DNA of 64,000 bases. Origin: Clavaria fumosa. Lineage: Eukaryota > Basidiomycota > Agaricomycetes > Agaricales > Clavariaceae. Made by a program: the position numbers and the translations under genes. The stretch spans positions 620,001 through 684,000 of the forward strand of contig OX637799.1 of NCBI GenBank assembly GCA_951802425.1. Reading direction: 5' to 3'. The notes under the pieces were generated by a model. That model searched no databases. It worked only from the letters and a program-made list of their open reading frames with translations, and had not been told where the DNA came from. Each line of letters opens with the position of its first letter. Position 1 is the stretch's first letter. Positions 10,813-22,427 of the stretch are shown piece after piece.

Positions 10813-13172
10813 GTCCGAACTGGAGTCTCAGGAGTAGATATCCCAGCCCCCCTCCCATCCCTGTACCCGCAGCTAGTATCCCAAAATACACTATCTTGCA
10901 GCGGAGACACACCCGGATTGGGGCTGAGGTGAAGGACAAAGCGGAAACGGAAACCGCTAAAAGTGAAATACCGAAAAGAGAAAAGGGGACTAGCAGCCAA
11001 GTGGAGCCAACAAAGCACCTTGCAGAGGTGCTGAAGGACACCCTATTGCGTATGCCCCGAGAGCTCTCCATCCAGGTGCACCTGGAGGCTCTCAGCACTG
11101 GCAAAGGGGCAACTACAAAAGCCCTTGTCGACTCAGGCTGCACCAACTGCTTTATGGACTTGGAGTGGGCGAAAAAAGTGGGATTGGAACCATCTCCCTT
11201 GCTGAATCCAATCACCATGTATAATGTGGATGGAACACAGAACAGAGATGGTAAGATCCGGTATGGGATGGAGCTGCTTGTGACGGTTGGCGACCACCAG
11301 GAGCGGATCCACTTCCTGCTAGGGAAGACTCAGTCCCACATGGCGATCCTTGGGCATGATTGGCTAAAGCGTCATAATCCAGAGATTGACTGGGTGAAAG
11401 CTGAAGTAAGGCTCACCCGCTGCCCCAACTCCTGTGCCTCCTCCCCACACAGCCACCGGTCTCCTGTTCGACCCTCAGGTCCACCAAAAGCGAGTACCCT
11501 GGCCTCGGCCAGTATCCCGGACACCCGTTTTCCCAACACTGGCCCTACCCCTGATTGGCCCAGCCGCTACCCTTTGGTTTTTAGTGAAGCAAAGTGGGAT
11601 GAGCTCCCCCGCTCCCGCCCTGACTTTGATATCAAAATCGAGTTTAAAACAGACCCTGGACACCTCTCCTCTAAGCTATACTCTCTGACGCGAGAAGAGA
11701 TGGTGGAAATGAATCGCTGGGTGGATGAGCAACTAGCTTCTGGACGAATCCGACCTTCGAAGTCCCCGTACGCAAGCCCCTTCTTCTTCAAACGTGAGAA
11801 GGACAAGCTGCGGCCGATTATCGATTACTCTAGGCTGAACTCGTATCTAATCAAAGACAAGTACCCCCTCCCCCTCATACGAGACACTGTGGATGTGTTA
11901 AAGGGGGCGACCATCTATTCCAAGATTGATGCGAAGGGAGGTTTCCCATCGATGCAGGTCTGGCCAGAACATCAGCACTGCTGTGCTTTCCTAATGCCTC
12001 GTGGACTCTTCGAACCGGCAGTTATGTGGTTTGGGCTGCAGAATGCGCCTGCAACCTTCCAGCGCTTCATGAACCATGTGCTGAGAGAAGAGATTGCAGG
12101 GGGGCATGTCCGAGCCTATGTCGATGATGTTATAGTGTTTGCAGAGGATTTGGCTACACATCGGTATTGGATGGATCGGGTCTTGAAGAAGTTTGGGGAG
12201 AATGGCCTGTGTCTCAGACTCAGCAAGTGCGAGTTCGAGAAGAGTGAGGTTTTCTTCCTGGGGATGAAGATCTCCCACAACCGTCTAGAGCATGACCCAG
12301 CTAAAGGCGCGGCGATCCGTAACTGGCCCAGACCGAAAAATGTGAAAGAGGTACAAAGATTCAACAGGATGCTGAACTACCTCCGCCGGCACATCCCAAA
12401 TCTCTCTGCCCGGGCAAAACCACTCTTCCGGCTGACAGGGAAAGTCCCGTGGAGATGGGAGGAGGAGGAGGAAGCAGCCTTCCAAGATCTCCGCCTGGCA
12501 CTAGTATCAGCCCCGGTCTTGGCTCTACCACAAGACAGAGGGAGATGGAAGGTAGAAACAGATGAGAGCAACTTGGCGACTGGAGGAGTTCTCTCACAGC
12601 AGCAGGTGGATGGGACTTGGAGAGTTGTAGACTACATCTCCAAAGCCCTCACTGCAGCTGAGAAGAATTACGATGTGTACGACAAGGAGTTCCTGGCTGT
12701 AATCCGGGCACTACGCGAGTGGCAGGCTTACCTGATTGGGGTGGAAGAGACTATCGAAATCTGGACGGACCATGCTAACCTCCAGTACTTCTGGAAGCCC
12801 CAGAAGTTGAAACCAAGGCAGGTCTGTTGGGTTGGAGAGCTCCAGTGCTTTGACTTCGAGATCAAGTACTGTACTGGGAAGTCAAACACGAAAGCGGATG
12901 CACTCTCACGGAGGCCAGATTATGGAGAGATGGTGGAGGAGGATGCACCAGTACAGGTCTTCCCAGAGGCTGAGACCCGCACATCGTTCACATCGGAGAT
13001 GGAGACGCTACTCCAGAAAAACAGTGCGGTATATGTGCAGAAGCCGGAGGAGCTTGATGATGAGTGGATGAGAGATCAGATGGGACTCTGGCGGAAGGCA
13101 GAAATCACTTGGGTGCCCCCAGAAGCATGTGAGGCAGTGCTCACCTTTGAGCATGACCTCCCCATCGCAGGA
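10809..13172 (+). CDS. pol: Gypsy-1 Pol, N-terminal part (protease, RT, RNase H)
   Basis: The pol frame is open from the gag stop and has no ATG there, so it is probably made as a Gag-Pol fusion by -1 frameshifting. In order: retropepsin with VDSGCTNCFMD at about residue 108; reverse transcriptase with catalytic YVDD near 12119-12130; RNase H with its first Asp in KVETDESN and later EFLAVIRALREW and TDHANLQYF; then the start of the integrase zinc finger. All catalytic residues I can check are present. The frame is broken at 13173, just after the AG of the conserved IAGHPG block, by insertion of Gypsy-2. A spurious reading runs into the LTR to 13262. Confidence 0.93.
13168..13172. other. Target-site duplication CAGGA (left)
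   Basis: CAGGA here and at 22428-22432 flank Gypsy-2. Removing the element plus one copy restores the Gypsy-1 pol frame across the integrase HPG motif. Confidence 0.95.
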
Positions 13173-14009
13173 TGTCAGCGACCGGCCACCAGCTCAACTG
13201 GGGTTGCGGTGCGACTCAGTCTCAGGTGCTCGGAGTCGAAGTCGGGGGTAACGAATCTATAGGCAACTACGAGGAGTCTCTACTACAGACAGGAGCTGGT
13301 CGGGTATAGACCAGGTCGAAGACGAGGGAACTAAGACGACTGTACGACTGACTACTTATACTAATGGGCCTTATCTCCTTATCATGGTCCATGTGGTACA
13401 ACACTGCTTCTATATCACAAGGCACGGGAACATGTGCCTAAGAAGCGTGGTTGCTGACTGTCCGCAGCGCGCACAGACCAGGGTGCCTTCCTAGTGTGGT
13501 CTTTCATCAGTCACAGAAGTTCTCTGTGGGAATTCCCTCGTTATTGTCACTGCCTGTGATCCGGACTTCATGGAAGTCGGTCCGGTCACGTGTAGGCATA
13601 AGCGCTGGTCCGGCGCTTATGGTAGTTGCCCTTTTGGGTGTGCCTAACACTTGGGCTTCTCGGACTAGGTGCCATACCTAGCCGGGCCTCGGCACGATTA
13701 AGGACAAGTTAAGTCCAATAGGTGCACGGGTGTTCTATGGTCTGTGTGAGCCATTAGTCACGTGGCTTGATGTTCCACGTGGGCGAGTGGCGCTCAAGCC
13801 TTGCTTTACTAAGCACCAATTATGCTTAAGTAATACCAGTGCTAATATGGGCGCTTAGAGTCATATTAGCGCGGACCTATTACTAAGCAGTAGCGCGCTA
13901 GACGGGCGCTTAATCCAGTAGGCGCTCAAAGTGAGCGCTTAGGTTGTGGGCGCTAAATGCCAGGCGCTTCACGGTAATAATTATGTAAGGAAATTCGATT
14001 ATCCTTACA
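13173..14009 (-). repeat. Gypsy-2 3' LTR
   Basis: 837 bp. On the plus strand it runs from TGTCAGCGACC to ATCCTTACA. It contains several inverted CACGTG-type sites and many GCGCTTA words. It pairs with 21591-22427. Confidence 0.95.
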
Positions 14010-17000
14010 TTACCCCCCTCCCAGGTTCATGTCCACATGAACGCGTCCTTGAGTCCAGTCTTGGACTTCCCCTTCCCAATTGGTGAGATTCTCGTAAGGA
14101 CGGAAAGATAACTGGGCATGGTCTATTGCCCTAAGTTTCCTTGGTGCCTCTGGGTGTTTATCGTGGAAATCTTGGATGGCTTCTTTTGCGTTCCTAAGAT
14201 TTTCCAAGGGTTCCCATGTAGCTTCTTCTTTGGGGTAACCTTCCCAGAGTACCAAGTATTTTATCTTTTTTGCCCGTCCTTCGAGTTTAGAGTCGATAAT
14301 TTTCTCGACATTATATTCTGGTTCGTCACCGATGATTTCAGGGGGTGGAGGAGGTTCGCGTTCCTGGCTAGGGAATGCAGGCGGTACATAGGGTTTCAGG
14401 AGCCCTTCCGAAAATACATTATGTATTTTCCATTGTGGTGGGAGCGTTAGGCGATACGCTCCTTCTCCCACTTTGGATTCAACGGGGAAGGGTCCTACTC
14501 TTTTCCCTGCCAACTTGGGGGTCAGTCCCTTGGGGAGTTTAAGGTTCTTGGCGTCTAGCCAGACCAAATCTCCTTTTTTATATACAAGGGCTGTCTTCCT
14601 ATGTTGGTCGTACTGGAGCTTCATTTGCTCCGCTGCCTTTTCGAGGGAAAGTCTAGCCTTCTCTCTAGCCTCTAGTAAGTCCTCGACGAGTTTATCCACG
14701 TGTGGTACGTCAGTGGACTTCTTTGAGATTTCCCCTTTCCAAGGGTGTCTCCCAAAGTCTAAATAGAAAGGTGTATACCCCGTTGCGGAGTTCACCTTGT
14801 CATTATAGGAGAACTCGGCTGTAGGCAGCCAAGTTGTCCAATCGTCCTGGCGGTGTGTAATGTAATGTCTCAGGAAAGTCTCGATTTCCTGATTGGTCCG
14901 CTCGGACTGTCCGTCTGTCTGCGGACGATAAGCCGTGGAGGGATTTGCCTGAATCCCCATGGCTTTGTAAAAGGCAGTGATGAGCGCGGAGGTAAACCTC
15001 CTGTCTCTGTCACTGATTATCTTTTTAGGGAGTCCATGCTCCCTGAACACTCTATCACGGAGGATGGCTAGGGCCTCGTCCGTGGTGAGTTTCATTTTTA
15101 CTGCCTGCAGTATGAGGCGCTTAGTGAATCAGTCTACGATTACTAAGATTCCATCATAGGATTTGGACTTAGGAATTGGTCCAATTATGTCCCATGTGAT
15201 TTCTTCCCACGGTCCAGGTGGGATGGCATGCGGGTGGAGCGGATTAGCTCGTTTAGTCCGGTCCACCTTGTTTCTCTGACACCAGTCGCAGGCATGTGCG
15301 TACTTGAGGGTATCCTGGCGGAGTTCCTGCCACCAGTAATTACGCTCAATTAGCTCACGTGTCCTTTCAGGACCTGGGTGTCCTGCGAGCGGGGTGTCAT
15401 GATGACTCCGAATTATCCTCTCTCGGAGGGCCGTGTCCGGAGGAATCCACAGTCTGTTTTTGTGCATCCAGAAACCCTCACTGGTCTCTAGCCAGTATCG
15501 TCCTACCTCAGTAGGAGGGGATTTCTTGGTTGCAGTTTTTATTTGTTTTTCTAGATTGGAATCCGGTCCAATCGATACTATATTTCGGACTCTCAGATGT
15601 TCAGGTTTAATGAGGGTGACATCTTTATTGTCGTTATGTCCCTCATCATGTCCAGGCCTTCGGGAAAGAAGATCGGCACGGCCGTTGTTCTTTCCTTTTA
15701 TGTGGTGGAGCGTGTAGTTATAGTTTTGGAGCTCCATCATCCATCTGGCCTGTCTACCATTGAGGTTCTGAGGTTTCCGGAAATATAGGAGATTCTGGTG
15801 ATCGGTCCAGACCTCAACAGGGTCTGGCGGTGACAAAAGCCACTTGGACCACTCACGAAAAGCTCTGATGATCGACATCAATTCTTTATCGTAAATCTCA
15901 TAATTCCGCTCAGCGGAGGACATTCCCTTGCTTAAGTAATCTATGGGGTGCCATTTCCCGCTTTCGTCTTTCTGCGAAAGAACAGCACCTGTAGCATAGT
16001 TACTAGCATCGCACTCGATTCGGAACTGGCCTCTTTCGAGTGGGGAACGGAGCACTGGGGGGTTCATCAAGAGCCTTTTAAGTTCTTCGAAGGCTGCCTG
16101 GCGTACGGGCGTCCAGGCCCAAGGTTCCAACCCTGTAAGTTCATGCAAGGGTTTGGCGACCTTCGAGAAGTTGGGGATGAACCTCCTATAATAGTTTAGG
16201 AGACCTATGAATTTTTGGAGTTCTTTGAGGTTTTTCGGGATGGGCCAATCCTGGATCCCACTGCACTTTTTTGGTGACAGTTCAATCTTCCCTTTGGATA
16301 TAATCAATCCAAGGTATGTAGTCCTGTTAACCTCAAATTCACATTTCTCTGGTCTTACGCACAAACTAAATTCTCGCAGTGCTGTGAGGACTCGCCTCAC
16401 GAGGGAACGGTGGAAATCCTTTTCTGAACTTTTAGTGTGGATAAGTATGTCATCGACATATACTTTCACATGTCCAGTAGCGATTTCCTCTTCTAACGCC
16501 TTGTTCATCATGCCTTGGAATTGGCTAGGCGCATTGCACATTCCAAACTGCATGACTTTCAGTATATAGTTACCGAAAACTGTGCAAAAGGCTGCAAGCA
16601 GCTGTGACCATTCATCCATAGGGATATTATGGAACCCCCATAACACATCGAGTAATGTGTAAAGGTCATCTTCGCCGATTCCATCGACGAGGTCCCTTAT
16701 TAAAGGAAGTGGGTAACTGTTCTTGACAGTTAAGTCGTTCAACTTTGTGTAATCGACTATGGGTCTTAGTCTATAAGATCCATCCCTTTGCATTTCCTTT
16801 TTGAAGAAGAAGGGTGATGACCATTCTGTATGTCTGCATTCCTCGATATGTCCTCGTGCGAGAGCTTGATCAAGATACTCTCGGCACTTCTGGGTATGCT
16901 CGGGGTTCATAGGGTACAGTTTCGACCTGAAAGGTTGAGCACCAGGCTTCAACTCTATGTGCATATCAAAGCCAGGTCGGCTTATAGCTCCCTTTTTGAA

Positions 17001-17813
17001 TATGGCATCGCTAAAAACTGTGGGGAATTCCTTCATTAGGTCTGGAAGGAAATCAACATCAACCACGTTTATTGCGATGGTGGCCACTAAAGAAGAATCC
17101 CATCTAGGGAGTGAGATCCAGCGCTCTGCCCAGTTTATTTGGGGGTGGTTATCTTTCAACCAGTTATAGCCCAAATAGACTTTGCTTGAACCAGTATTGA
17201 ACAGCGGAAATTCCATTTCCTGAACATGATGCTGGCCGATGAGCACTGTAGTTCTTACGGAATTGGTGGCTTCATTTGCACTCCAACTTCCGTCTGCCAG
17301 TCTGGCTTTCAAGGGCCTAGCCAATGGGGTAGTGACGAGTTTTTGCTCTTTAGCCCATTGCTGGTCCATGATAGAAATGGTACAGCCTGAGTCAATCAGG
17401 GCTAGTACTTTGACTGGGGTGGCATTTATCCCTTGCCGAAGGCTGATTTCTATTTCCAGACATTTCCTGCCAGCACAGGGTATTATGTCTGTTTTCGGAG
17501 GTTTCACAGGATTCTCGATTTTCGCACCAGTCTCACCAAGTGTGTGGAAGATGCTACGAATTTCAACTAAATTATTTGGAAGGTAATGATACGTAAAGTA
17601 ATCCGATTCGCTTTCTTTCCGGAGTGTAGTAATATTCACCATACTCAGGGAGGCATGGCTGCCTCTCTTTTCGGCATACTTCTGTACTACACTATTGTTT
17701 TTGTAATTTTCTATAAGTAAATTGTTTACATTCGAGCTACTTCCAGTACTGTAGTCCATGACACTATGGTGAGTTGGGTATAGGGGGCCAGGCGCCTCTG
17801 TGGGTGCGCTCAC
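14010..17813 (-). pseudogene. pol: Gypsy-2 Pol with one in-frame stop
   Basis: One frame runs from 17813 to 14010 apart from TGA at 15129-15131. In order: retropepsin with LIDSGCTISIMD; reverse transcriptase with YVDDILIHT; RNase H with IECDASNYATGAVLSQ and a TDHQNLLYF block; integrase zinc finger (HHDTPLAGHPG ... CDWC); DDE core with WDIIGP, ISDRDRRF and an E in QSERTNQE; C-terminal chromodomain with VEKIIDSKLEG and YLVLWEGYPKEEATWEP. The stop sits in the VD-FTKR block where homologues have Lys or Arg. The start is a GTG overlapping the gag stop, so expression would need a -1 shift. The last codons run into the polypurine tract. Confidence 0.92.
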
Positions 17814-19278
17814 TTCCTGGCTCCGCGAAAATCCTGTGAGGAGCCTGCTCCTTGTAACTCTCTGACCGCTTGGGTCAGTTGTGCGATTTGTTCCTGAAGG
17901 AGCCGCACATGGTCCTTCAGGGCTGCGTTTTCTTTGCAGACTTGTTCAGTGTCTACCTCCTCAGCGTATTCGTGCTGAGGGGCTTCATCCTCTTCTTCCT
18001 CCTCAGGTTGTTCTTCCTGAGGAGCTTCCTCTTCGGCCTCGTCAATGCCGTCGAGGGCGCGTGCTTTTACCCCTCCAGGGGGTCCTGGTACTGGACAGTT
18101 CTTGATGAAGTGTCCAGTCTTCCCGCACCTGTGACAAGTGGGCACCCCTTGCGGGTTCACTGCTTGTTTATAGGTGGGGGGAGCTGCGGGTGCTACCGCT
18201 GGAGGTGCTGGCCTGCCAGGGGTAGTGTACCTAGGTGGAGGCTTGCTCCACATAGGGGGTTTGGGTGGCACTCTCGTAGCCACGGCGACTTTCCCACTAG
18301 GGGCTAGTTGCACTCTCGCTTGCCTCTCGAGTCCTTCAATCTGGGTTTTAAACCGAGTGTCGGACTCGTCGATGTTGGTTATACGCAGTTTGTACTGCGT
18401 ATAGGTAGTGGGAATCAATCCCATCGCGTAAATCGTTTTTATAATATTGCGAGAGACCTGTCTCTCCAATATTTGTTTTAAGAAAGGGAAATTGACCGTA
18501 AGTCCGGGGTCAATGTCCGCTGCAATTGCTAGTTCTTCGAACCTGTCGAAGTACTCTTCCGCTTTCCCAGAACGGAAGTTGAGGTTGCCCAGGGCAATGA
18601 AGGCATCCTCCTGGTTGCCCCTGTCCTCAAAGCGGAGCTTAAAATGCTCCAGGAAAAGTCCCCACGATGGCCAGCCATCGTAGTCATACTTATCCTGGAT
18701 ATTTTGAGCCCAGGTTTCTGCAGACCCCTCACTGACCCCTCACTGCAGAGTGACAGAGTCAAGATGACTCTGTTGACGGGGTTCGCAAACTGCACCGCAT
18801 CAGCTGCGAAGTATAATTTGAGCCTCCTAAGGAAGCCCTTGAATTTTTTCTTGTCTCCATCAAATGGAGACGGCGGTGAGAGTTTTAGCCTCCCTTCACC
18901 ATTCGTAGGGTGGTGGGGGGCTGGCGCTGGGGTCGGTGAGACCCTCGTCGTATGGGGCGGGGTCCCATATAGGGAACCCGTCCTTATCGACTCTTCGTCG
19001 TCGTCAGGAGGAGGGTCCGGTGGCGGCTGTGTTTGTTCTGGCTCTGGGCCGGATCCTTGAGGATCCGGCTGTGGTGGTTGTGGTGGTTGCTGGGGTTGTT
19101 CGCCCTGCGATGCCCGTGAGGGGGCGCGGGACGGACGGCGAGAGCGAGGCGGAGGGGGAGGGTCTCGGGGGGGTATGGGCGGTTGCGGCCCCTCGGGATG
19201 CTCCCTCTGCTTCCCCTTGCCTCTGGTGCCTTTGCCGGCACCACCACGATGACCACCACCTGGACCCATGAAGCTCAT
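17810..19278 (-). pseudogene. gag: Gypsy-2 Gag broken by an 11-bp duplication
   Basis: The N-terminal segment starts at an ATG at 19278 with a Gly/Lys- then Pro/Gln-rich stretch and the capsid-like block SPFDGDKKKFKGFLRRLKLYF. At 18724-18745 ACCCCTCACTG occurs twice in tandem. Reading with one copy continues in frame through ETWAQNIQDKYDYDGWPSW to the downstream segment (18469-17810). That segment has a zinc knuckle CHRCGKTGHFIKNC, an acidic stretch, and a coiled-coil-like tail (VRLLQEQIAQLTQAVRELQ). The duplication is therefore the lesion. The gag stop overlaps pol at 17810-17812. Confidence 0.88.
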
Positions 19279-19284
19279 CCTGGC

Positions 19285-19717
19285 TTCTTAGGTCTGGGAC
19301 TATGTTTATTTGTCCTTGTGAATCTACAATCCACAAGGAACCACGGACGGGGACTTTTATGTGTAAATGATCCGGTGGGGAGCACGGAGGATCTACCGTG
19401 ATTTCGGGTATCTCTGGGAAGTAGTCCAACCACGGACCTTCCTCTTCCCAGAGGTGATTTTGTATGTGGTGGTCGTGAGACTCCTTTCGGAGTTGACCAC
19501 AAATGGTTTGAACGGCTTTCGCGGTTTCCAGACGAAAGTCGATGTATTGGAGGACACCTAATTTATTGTCTCCTAGCCGGCATCTCAGCTGGGAGCAGGA
19601 GCAGAATGCTCCTTGTCTTTCCCTTGATGGGGGATAGCCTTCTCTCGGGAAAAGGGTAACTTTCCCGGGGCAAGACTTTACGTGTAGGCAATCTTCCAAG
19701 AAAGGAAAATTGCCCAC
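19285..19717 (-). CDS. Gypsy-2 ORF0 upstream of gag
   Basis: A frame opens at an ATG at 19717 and runs across the gag start in another frame. The part before gag encodes about 145 residues with a protein-like composition, including a PWLDYFPEIPEITVDPP block. Gypsy-3 also has a long ORF between its 5' LTR and gag, which supports the idea that some of these elements encode a leader protein. No domain recognised. It may instead be a fossil N-terminus of gag in another frame. Confidence 0.4.
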
Positions 19718-19799
19718 AAAGGGTCGGACAAAGAGGTTTTCCGTTTTTTGTCTTCTTTTGTAATGCGACTTTACAAAAGTGGGTGCGGAGCAAGGCTCA

Positions 19800-21590
19800 A
19801 TGCAATCGTCGGGGAGCAGGTTTTATTCGTTATGTAGAGCTGTCTGGTGTATTTCATGTAAGGTGGGTGTGGGTGCGGGCTGCAGTTAAGCAGTCTGCGG
19901 GACTAGGTCCCCCACTAGTTTCTCGTCGTTGCGGACGTCCAGTTTAACGTCATAGTGGACGTCAGCTCCGGGTATCGTCCTGCTGGCATCTATTGCGTTG
20001 GTCTTGCGTAAATATTGATAATGATATCGTCCCATGGGAGGTGGTTCTCCCAGTGTGTCCCGTGATTTTTAGTCCATGTATGGTGGTGGTGTGACTATCT
20101 TTCGGGGGTCAGCTTCCCAGGGTAAGATTACCCCTGAGAGCCGGTGGGGCTCGTCTCCACATACAGAGCAGTTACTCTCCAGAGTTTTATAGGGGGGATT
20201 AATCCCTGAACCATACTAAGTGGAAATTTCCCTTCGGACCGGACCCCGGCCCTATGAAGCTAAGGAGTGCGCACCCGCCTGCAAACCCGTCTTAGGGGCA
20301 CAATACAAGCACAGTGATCCACTAGCTCAGGACTATGCTCACTTCATGGTAACTCTAGAGTAGACTAATCCAGATAGTGATCAGCATAGTCAAAACTAAG
20401 CCTCTGCTACGTCAGCGCCACTAGTTCCTTATCTTTTCAGTGCGAACCTGCCGCACTTACACGGATAAGCTAGCGACTCGCTGTCACTATTTTACTTCAA
20501 ATCTTATAGCGGACTTTGATCAGGATTTGTCTCGGTTTACCCAAGTCCTGAATTTCGTTGGGTGGATAAGTCCCATGACCTCCCTTTTCAGGGGGCTCCA
20601 CTATAAGCTTTATCCTTGATAGGAAAGAGGGACCGAGGTAGACACCCCAGCTCTCTTGGCGCTGCTCCACCTTGCCTTAGGTAAGCGGTCGGGCAGTTTA
20701 AGCCGGCTGAGCCGAGCTCCGACATTTCCCTTGGCCTTCCACAAATTTCTGTGTGAAACACCCTGGAGCTATGCATTGGGTTTTATAGGATTGCAACCCT
20801 GGCCCCGGCAAAAAAGCCTAAGGCGCAAAGAGCGTTCCGGACCCTGCGTCCATCGGGCACACATACTCAATGGGCTGGAATCGCGATCCACAGTTTCCTA
20901 TTGTAGTATAGTAATATATTCGAATTTTTCTTATATCCAAGAACTATTCGAATAGTACTACTAAACTTTTTATAGCCTGGGTCCGAACGGTGGTCCAGGT
21001 GGAACTCCACCCCTTAGGGGGGCCAGTGATCCCTTCTCCCCTTCTTTGCACCTCAAGTGAGGCAGAAGGCGGGGAGGTCTACGAATTTAATTCTACTAAT
21101 TTAATTATCTACAGGGCCCCGTTCTTGGCCTGTATGTTACGATACAAAATTTGAGGGCGGCTGGTCTTTCCAGGTCCGCGCCTCCTAATCCTACTACACT
21201 TAGCTTAGGAACCTCCGCTGCCGGGGAGGCCAGGTCCTCGTGTTGGTCGGATTCTTCATCGGTCGAATGTCGATGGCAGTCGAGTCGTGCCGGCGGTCGG
21301 TGGGCGCTTCGGTTGGGGTGAACCGGAATCATAAGTTAGTCGGGGGGGAGAGTGGGGCGGTTGTCGTCCGGGTGTGTACAGCACGCGTCGATCTTCCCGC
21401 TGGTCATCGTTGACTGTCGCATGTTGGTCGCTGCCTGTTTCGGCGCATCTGCGCATGCCGCCTCTATCCTGCGCGTCGTCAGTTTCTCAGGCTGCGACTA
21501 GAGGACTTACCTTTCTCTTTCTCGTTCAGCTGGAACCCGAGTGCCGTCCACTTCGTCATGGTCGGTGCGTCGGCGAGGTCTTCGACCTTT
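19800..21590 (-). other. Gypsy-2 long 5' leader
   Basis: About 1.8 kb between the 5' LTR and ORF0 without a convincing gene. The first bases inside the LTR on the minus strand contain AGGTCGAAGACCT, a small hairpin. I could not match a standard primer-binding site. Short frames such as 21332-21105 are unsupported. Confidence 0.45.
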
Positions 21591-22427
21591 TGTCAGCGAC
21601 CGGCCACCAGCTCAACTGGGGTTGCGGTGCGACTCAGTCTCAGGTGCTCGGAGTCGAAGTCGGGGGTAACGAATCTATAGGCAACTACGAGGAGTCTCTA
21701 CTACAGACAGGAGCTGGTCGGGTATAGACCAGGTCGAAGACGAGGGAACTAAGACGACTGTACGACTGACTACTTATACTAATGGGCCTTATCTCCTTAT
21801 CATGGTCCATGCGGTACAACACTGCTTCTATATCACAAGGCACGGGAACATGTGCCTAAGAAGCGTGGTTGCTGACTGTCCGCAGCGCGCACAGACCAGG
21901 GTGCCTTCCTAGTGTGGTCTTTCATCAGTCACAGAAGTTCTCTGTGGGAATTCCCTCGTTATTGTCACTGCCTGTGATCCGGACTTCATGGAAGTCGGTC
22001 CGGTCACGTGTAGGCATAAGCGCTGGTCCAGCGCTTATGGTAGTTGCCCTTTTGGGTGTGCCTAACACTTGGGCTTCTTGGACTAGGTGCCATACCTAGC
22101 CGGGCCTCGGCACGATTAAGGACAAGTTAAGTCCAATAGGTGCACGGGTGTTCTATGGTCTGTGTGAGCCATTAGTCACGTGGCTTGATGTTCCACGTGG
22201 GCGAGTGGTGCTCAAGCCTTGCTTTACTAAGCACCAATTATGCTTAAGTAATACCAGTGCTAATATGGGCACTTAGAGTCATATTAGCGCGGACCTATTA
22301 CTAAGCAGTAGCGCGCTAGATGGGCACTTAATCCAGTAGGCGCTCAAAGTGAGCGCTTAGGTTGTGGGCGCTAAATGCCAGGCGCTTCACGGTAATAATT
22401 ATGTAAGGAAATTCGATTATCCTTACA
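21591..22427 (-). repeat. Gypsy-2 5' LTR
   Basis: 837 bp, paired with 13173-14009. The right-hand CAGGA duplication follows at 22428-22432. Confidence 0.95.

Larger units (their letters stand above)
13173..22427 (-). mobile_element. Gypsy-2: full-length chromodomain Gypsy element nested in Gypsy-1
   Basis: Two 837-bp LTRs (13173-14009 and 21591-22427) bound the element, flanked by a CAGGA duplication. The LTRs differ at seven positions, every one a CpG transition. On the minus strand the order is 5' LTR, a leader of about 1.8 kb, ORF0, gag, pol and 3' LTR. A polypurine tract (GGGAGGGGGG on the minus strand) directly abuts the 3' LTR. Gag carries an 11-bp duplication and pol one stop codon, so this copy is dead but structurally complete. 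Confidence 0.95.

Noticed and set aside
14118..19401. Plus-strand ORFs across Gypsy-2
   Set aside because: They are antisense shadows of gag and pol.
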